Positions 63,036 to 64,000 of a DNA stretch of 64,000 nucleotides are shown here, piece after piece. The first letter of the stretch is position 1. Every line of letters begins with the position of its first letter. The position numbers and the translations under genes were made by a program. Source of the DNA: Euborellia annulipes (taxonomy: Eukaryota > Arthropoda > Insecta > Dermaptera > Anisolabididae); the NCBI GenBank assembly GCA_023213315.1, contig JAKCPI010010665.1, forward strand, positions 1 to 64,000, given 5' to 3'. The notes under the pieces were generated by a model, which searched no databases, was not told the origin of the DNA, and saw only the letters and a program-made list of their open reading frames with translations.

Positions 63036-63305
63036 GCCCACGGGGCGTGGTGTAGAGGTTAGCGTGCTAACCTCATATACCAAACGTCGCGGGTTCGGAC
63101 CCCAGGCAGTCCAATGATTTTATTTAAGCCATTTGGATACCAAATGGCTTAAATAAGAATGCCTGGACCCTAATATATATAAATTCATAAATAACGGTTA
63201 TCGTAAATGTCTTATATGGCCTGAGCTGCCGAAAAGACTGTGTGAATGTGTGTGTGAGTGTGAGTGTGAATGAGAAAAAAGTGTGAATGTTTAAAAAAAA
63301 AAAAA
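63036..63305 (+). mobile_element. SINE-A, full-length reference copy
   Basis: Flanked by AATAATAACTGC on both sides (TSD of at least 12 bp). GGGGCGTGGTGTAGAGGTTA A-box head, B-box CGCGGGTTCGGACCCC, inverted pair CCATTTGGATACCAAATGG, GCCGAAAAGACTGTGTGAAT, (GTGTGA)n, A-tail. Minus-strand frames over it are not genes. Confidence 0.88.
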
Positions 63306-63369
63306 ATAATAATAACTGCACACTTGACAAGCATGCATGTGCAATATTTTTGTACCAGCACAAATTCCA

Positions 63370-63720
63370 TTTTTTGAATTTTAATCAAAATCGTTAGGGC
63401 GAATTTTGAGAAAATCGAAAAAAACTGAAAAAGTGAATAAAGTACTAGTACTCTTTGGCCGATTTTGTTCAAAAGCTTCGTGTCACGTCCCAGGGGGTGC
63501 CTAATTTAAATATAAAATTTCAACCTTCTAGCTCTTTTCGTTCTTGAGATATTTTGTTCACAGACACACAGACAGACCATGTCGCGAAAACCACTTTTTT
63601 TGGATTCAGGGGACCTCAAAACGTGTATATCCATCAAAATCTCGACATCGAATTTTTGACATGAATCTAATACTTTCTCTTTCTATATATTAACATATAT
63701 ATATATAGGGTAAGAGAAAG
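63370..63720 (+). mobile_element. DHE-1, 5'-truncated copy
   Basis: Starts inside the core at TTTTTTGAATTTTAATCAAA and is intact to the terminal palindrome ATATATATAGGGTAAGAGAA. Same kind of truncation as 26100-26460. Confidence 0.8.
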
Positions 63721-64000
63721 AAGAGAAAAAAAACCGGATTTTGTTATAATCTAATGAGAGAGAGAGAAAGCTCTGTTTTATTCTCAGGTGGGATTCTTTC
63801 TCCCCCATTGATGATGACACCCTCTTTTCAAACGGGGTCCGTTTAATTAATTACTTCTTTTTTAACTGTAATTTCAAGAGAGAGAGAGATCTCACTCACT
63901 CACCCCCTTCGATTCACGTTCAAAAGGGTTTTTGAGGTCTCCATTCCTCGTTCAATGATCGGCCAATCGGACAAATTCTCATGAGGAAATAAAAAAAAAA
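63721..64000. other. No gene recognised; (GA)n tracts
   Basis: GA tracts at 63754-63767 and about 63879-63889; otherwise nothing recognised before the window ends in poly-A. Confidence 0.5.

Noticed and set aside
63036..63472. Minus-strand frames with THTHTH repeats.
   Set aside because: They are translations of the SINE-A (GTGTGA)n tail and DHE-1 core.

Overview
This is a gene-poor, strongly AT-rich stretch of an animal nuclear genome. It has long poly-A/T runs, (CT)n, (CA)n and (AT)n microsatellites, GT-AG exon borders, tRNA- and 5S-derived SINEs, a mariner remnant, hAT- and piggyBac-type MITEs and a Penelope-like retroelement. An arthropod-type initiator (TCAGTT) just before an ATG and the repeat mix suggest an invertebrate, possibly an arthropod such as a crustacean. 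That is inference; nothing here fixes the species.

Names used below. DHE (double-hairpin element): about 660 bp, one end a palindrome built on TCTGGTGTGAC/GTCACACCAGA, the other on TACTTTCTCT/AGAGAAAGTA. DHE-1 and DHE-2 share both ends but have unrelated cores. SINE-A: tRNA-like head, GCCGAAAAGACTGTGTGAAT body, A-rich tail. SINE-B: a second tRNA-like head with a body ending GCCGAAAAAGACCTTTAA. SINE-C: 5S-rRNA-like. SINE-D: tRNA-like fragments. GTR (GC-tail repeat): begins near GGAGTGTCCGTCTGTCTG and ends in GC-rich palindromes near GCGGCTAGTT. GGCGGA repeat: poly-A followed by ATGGCGGACGAC.

Layout. 1-13 kb is repeats: DHE copies, a TTAA MITE nested in a DHE, hAT MITEs with target-site duplications (TSDs), SINEs and a GTR. 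14.1-14.36 kb holds the one convincing host coding exon, a minus-strand first coding exon resembling CCDC57 (coiled coil). 14.6-19.8 kb is SINEs (one 5S-derived), a foldback and MITEs. 19.8-25.05 kb has a cluster of plus-strand splice-bounded candidate exons with a CCAAT box, an initiator and a well-placed ATG; the product is unknown and it may be a non-coding or micropeptide transcript. Part of that region is duplicated at 30.5-31.1 kb. 31.8-32.8 kb is a recent 373-bp tandem duplication. 37.05-39.74 kb is a head-to-head inverted dimer of a Penelope-like element (reverse transcriptase plus GIY-YIG endonuclease) with long open frames. 41-44 kb holds a large inverted repeat and a third TTAA MITE. 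44.56 kb has a short THAP-like reading frame. 47.5-49.6 kb is a 2.1-kb TIR element. 50-64 kb is again DHE copies, GGCGGA repeats, a mariner transposase relic, a hAT MITE, foldbacks and nested SINE/GTR composites.

The most interesting signal is a recurring hammerhead-ribozyme-like core: CTGANGA, one extra A or T, a short hairpin, then GAAA, usually as GAAACGTC. It occurs at eight or more loci, often as inverted pairs in foldbacks, and once in the 3' region of the Penelope-like element. The second is the DHE family, whose copies share both terminal hairpins around two different cores.
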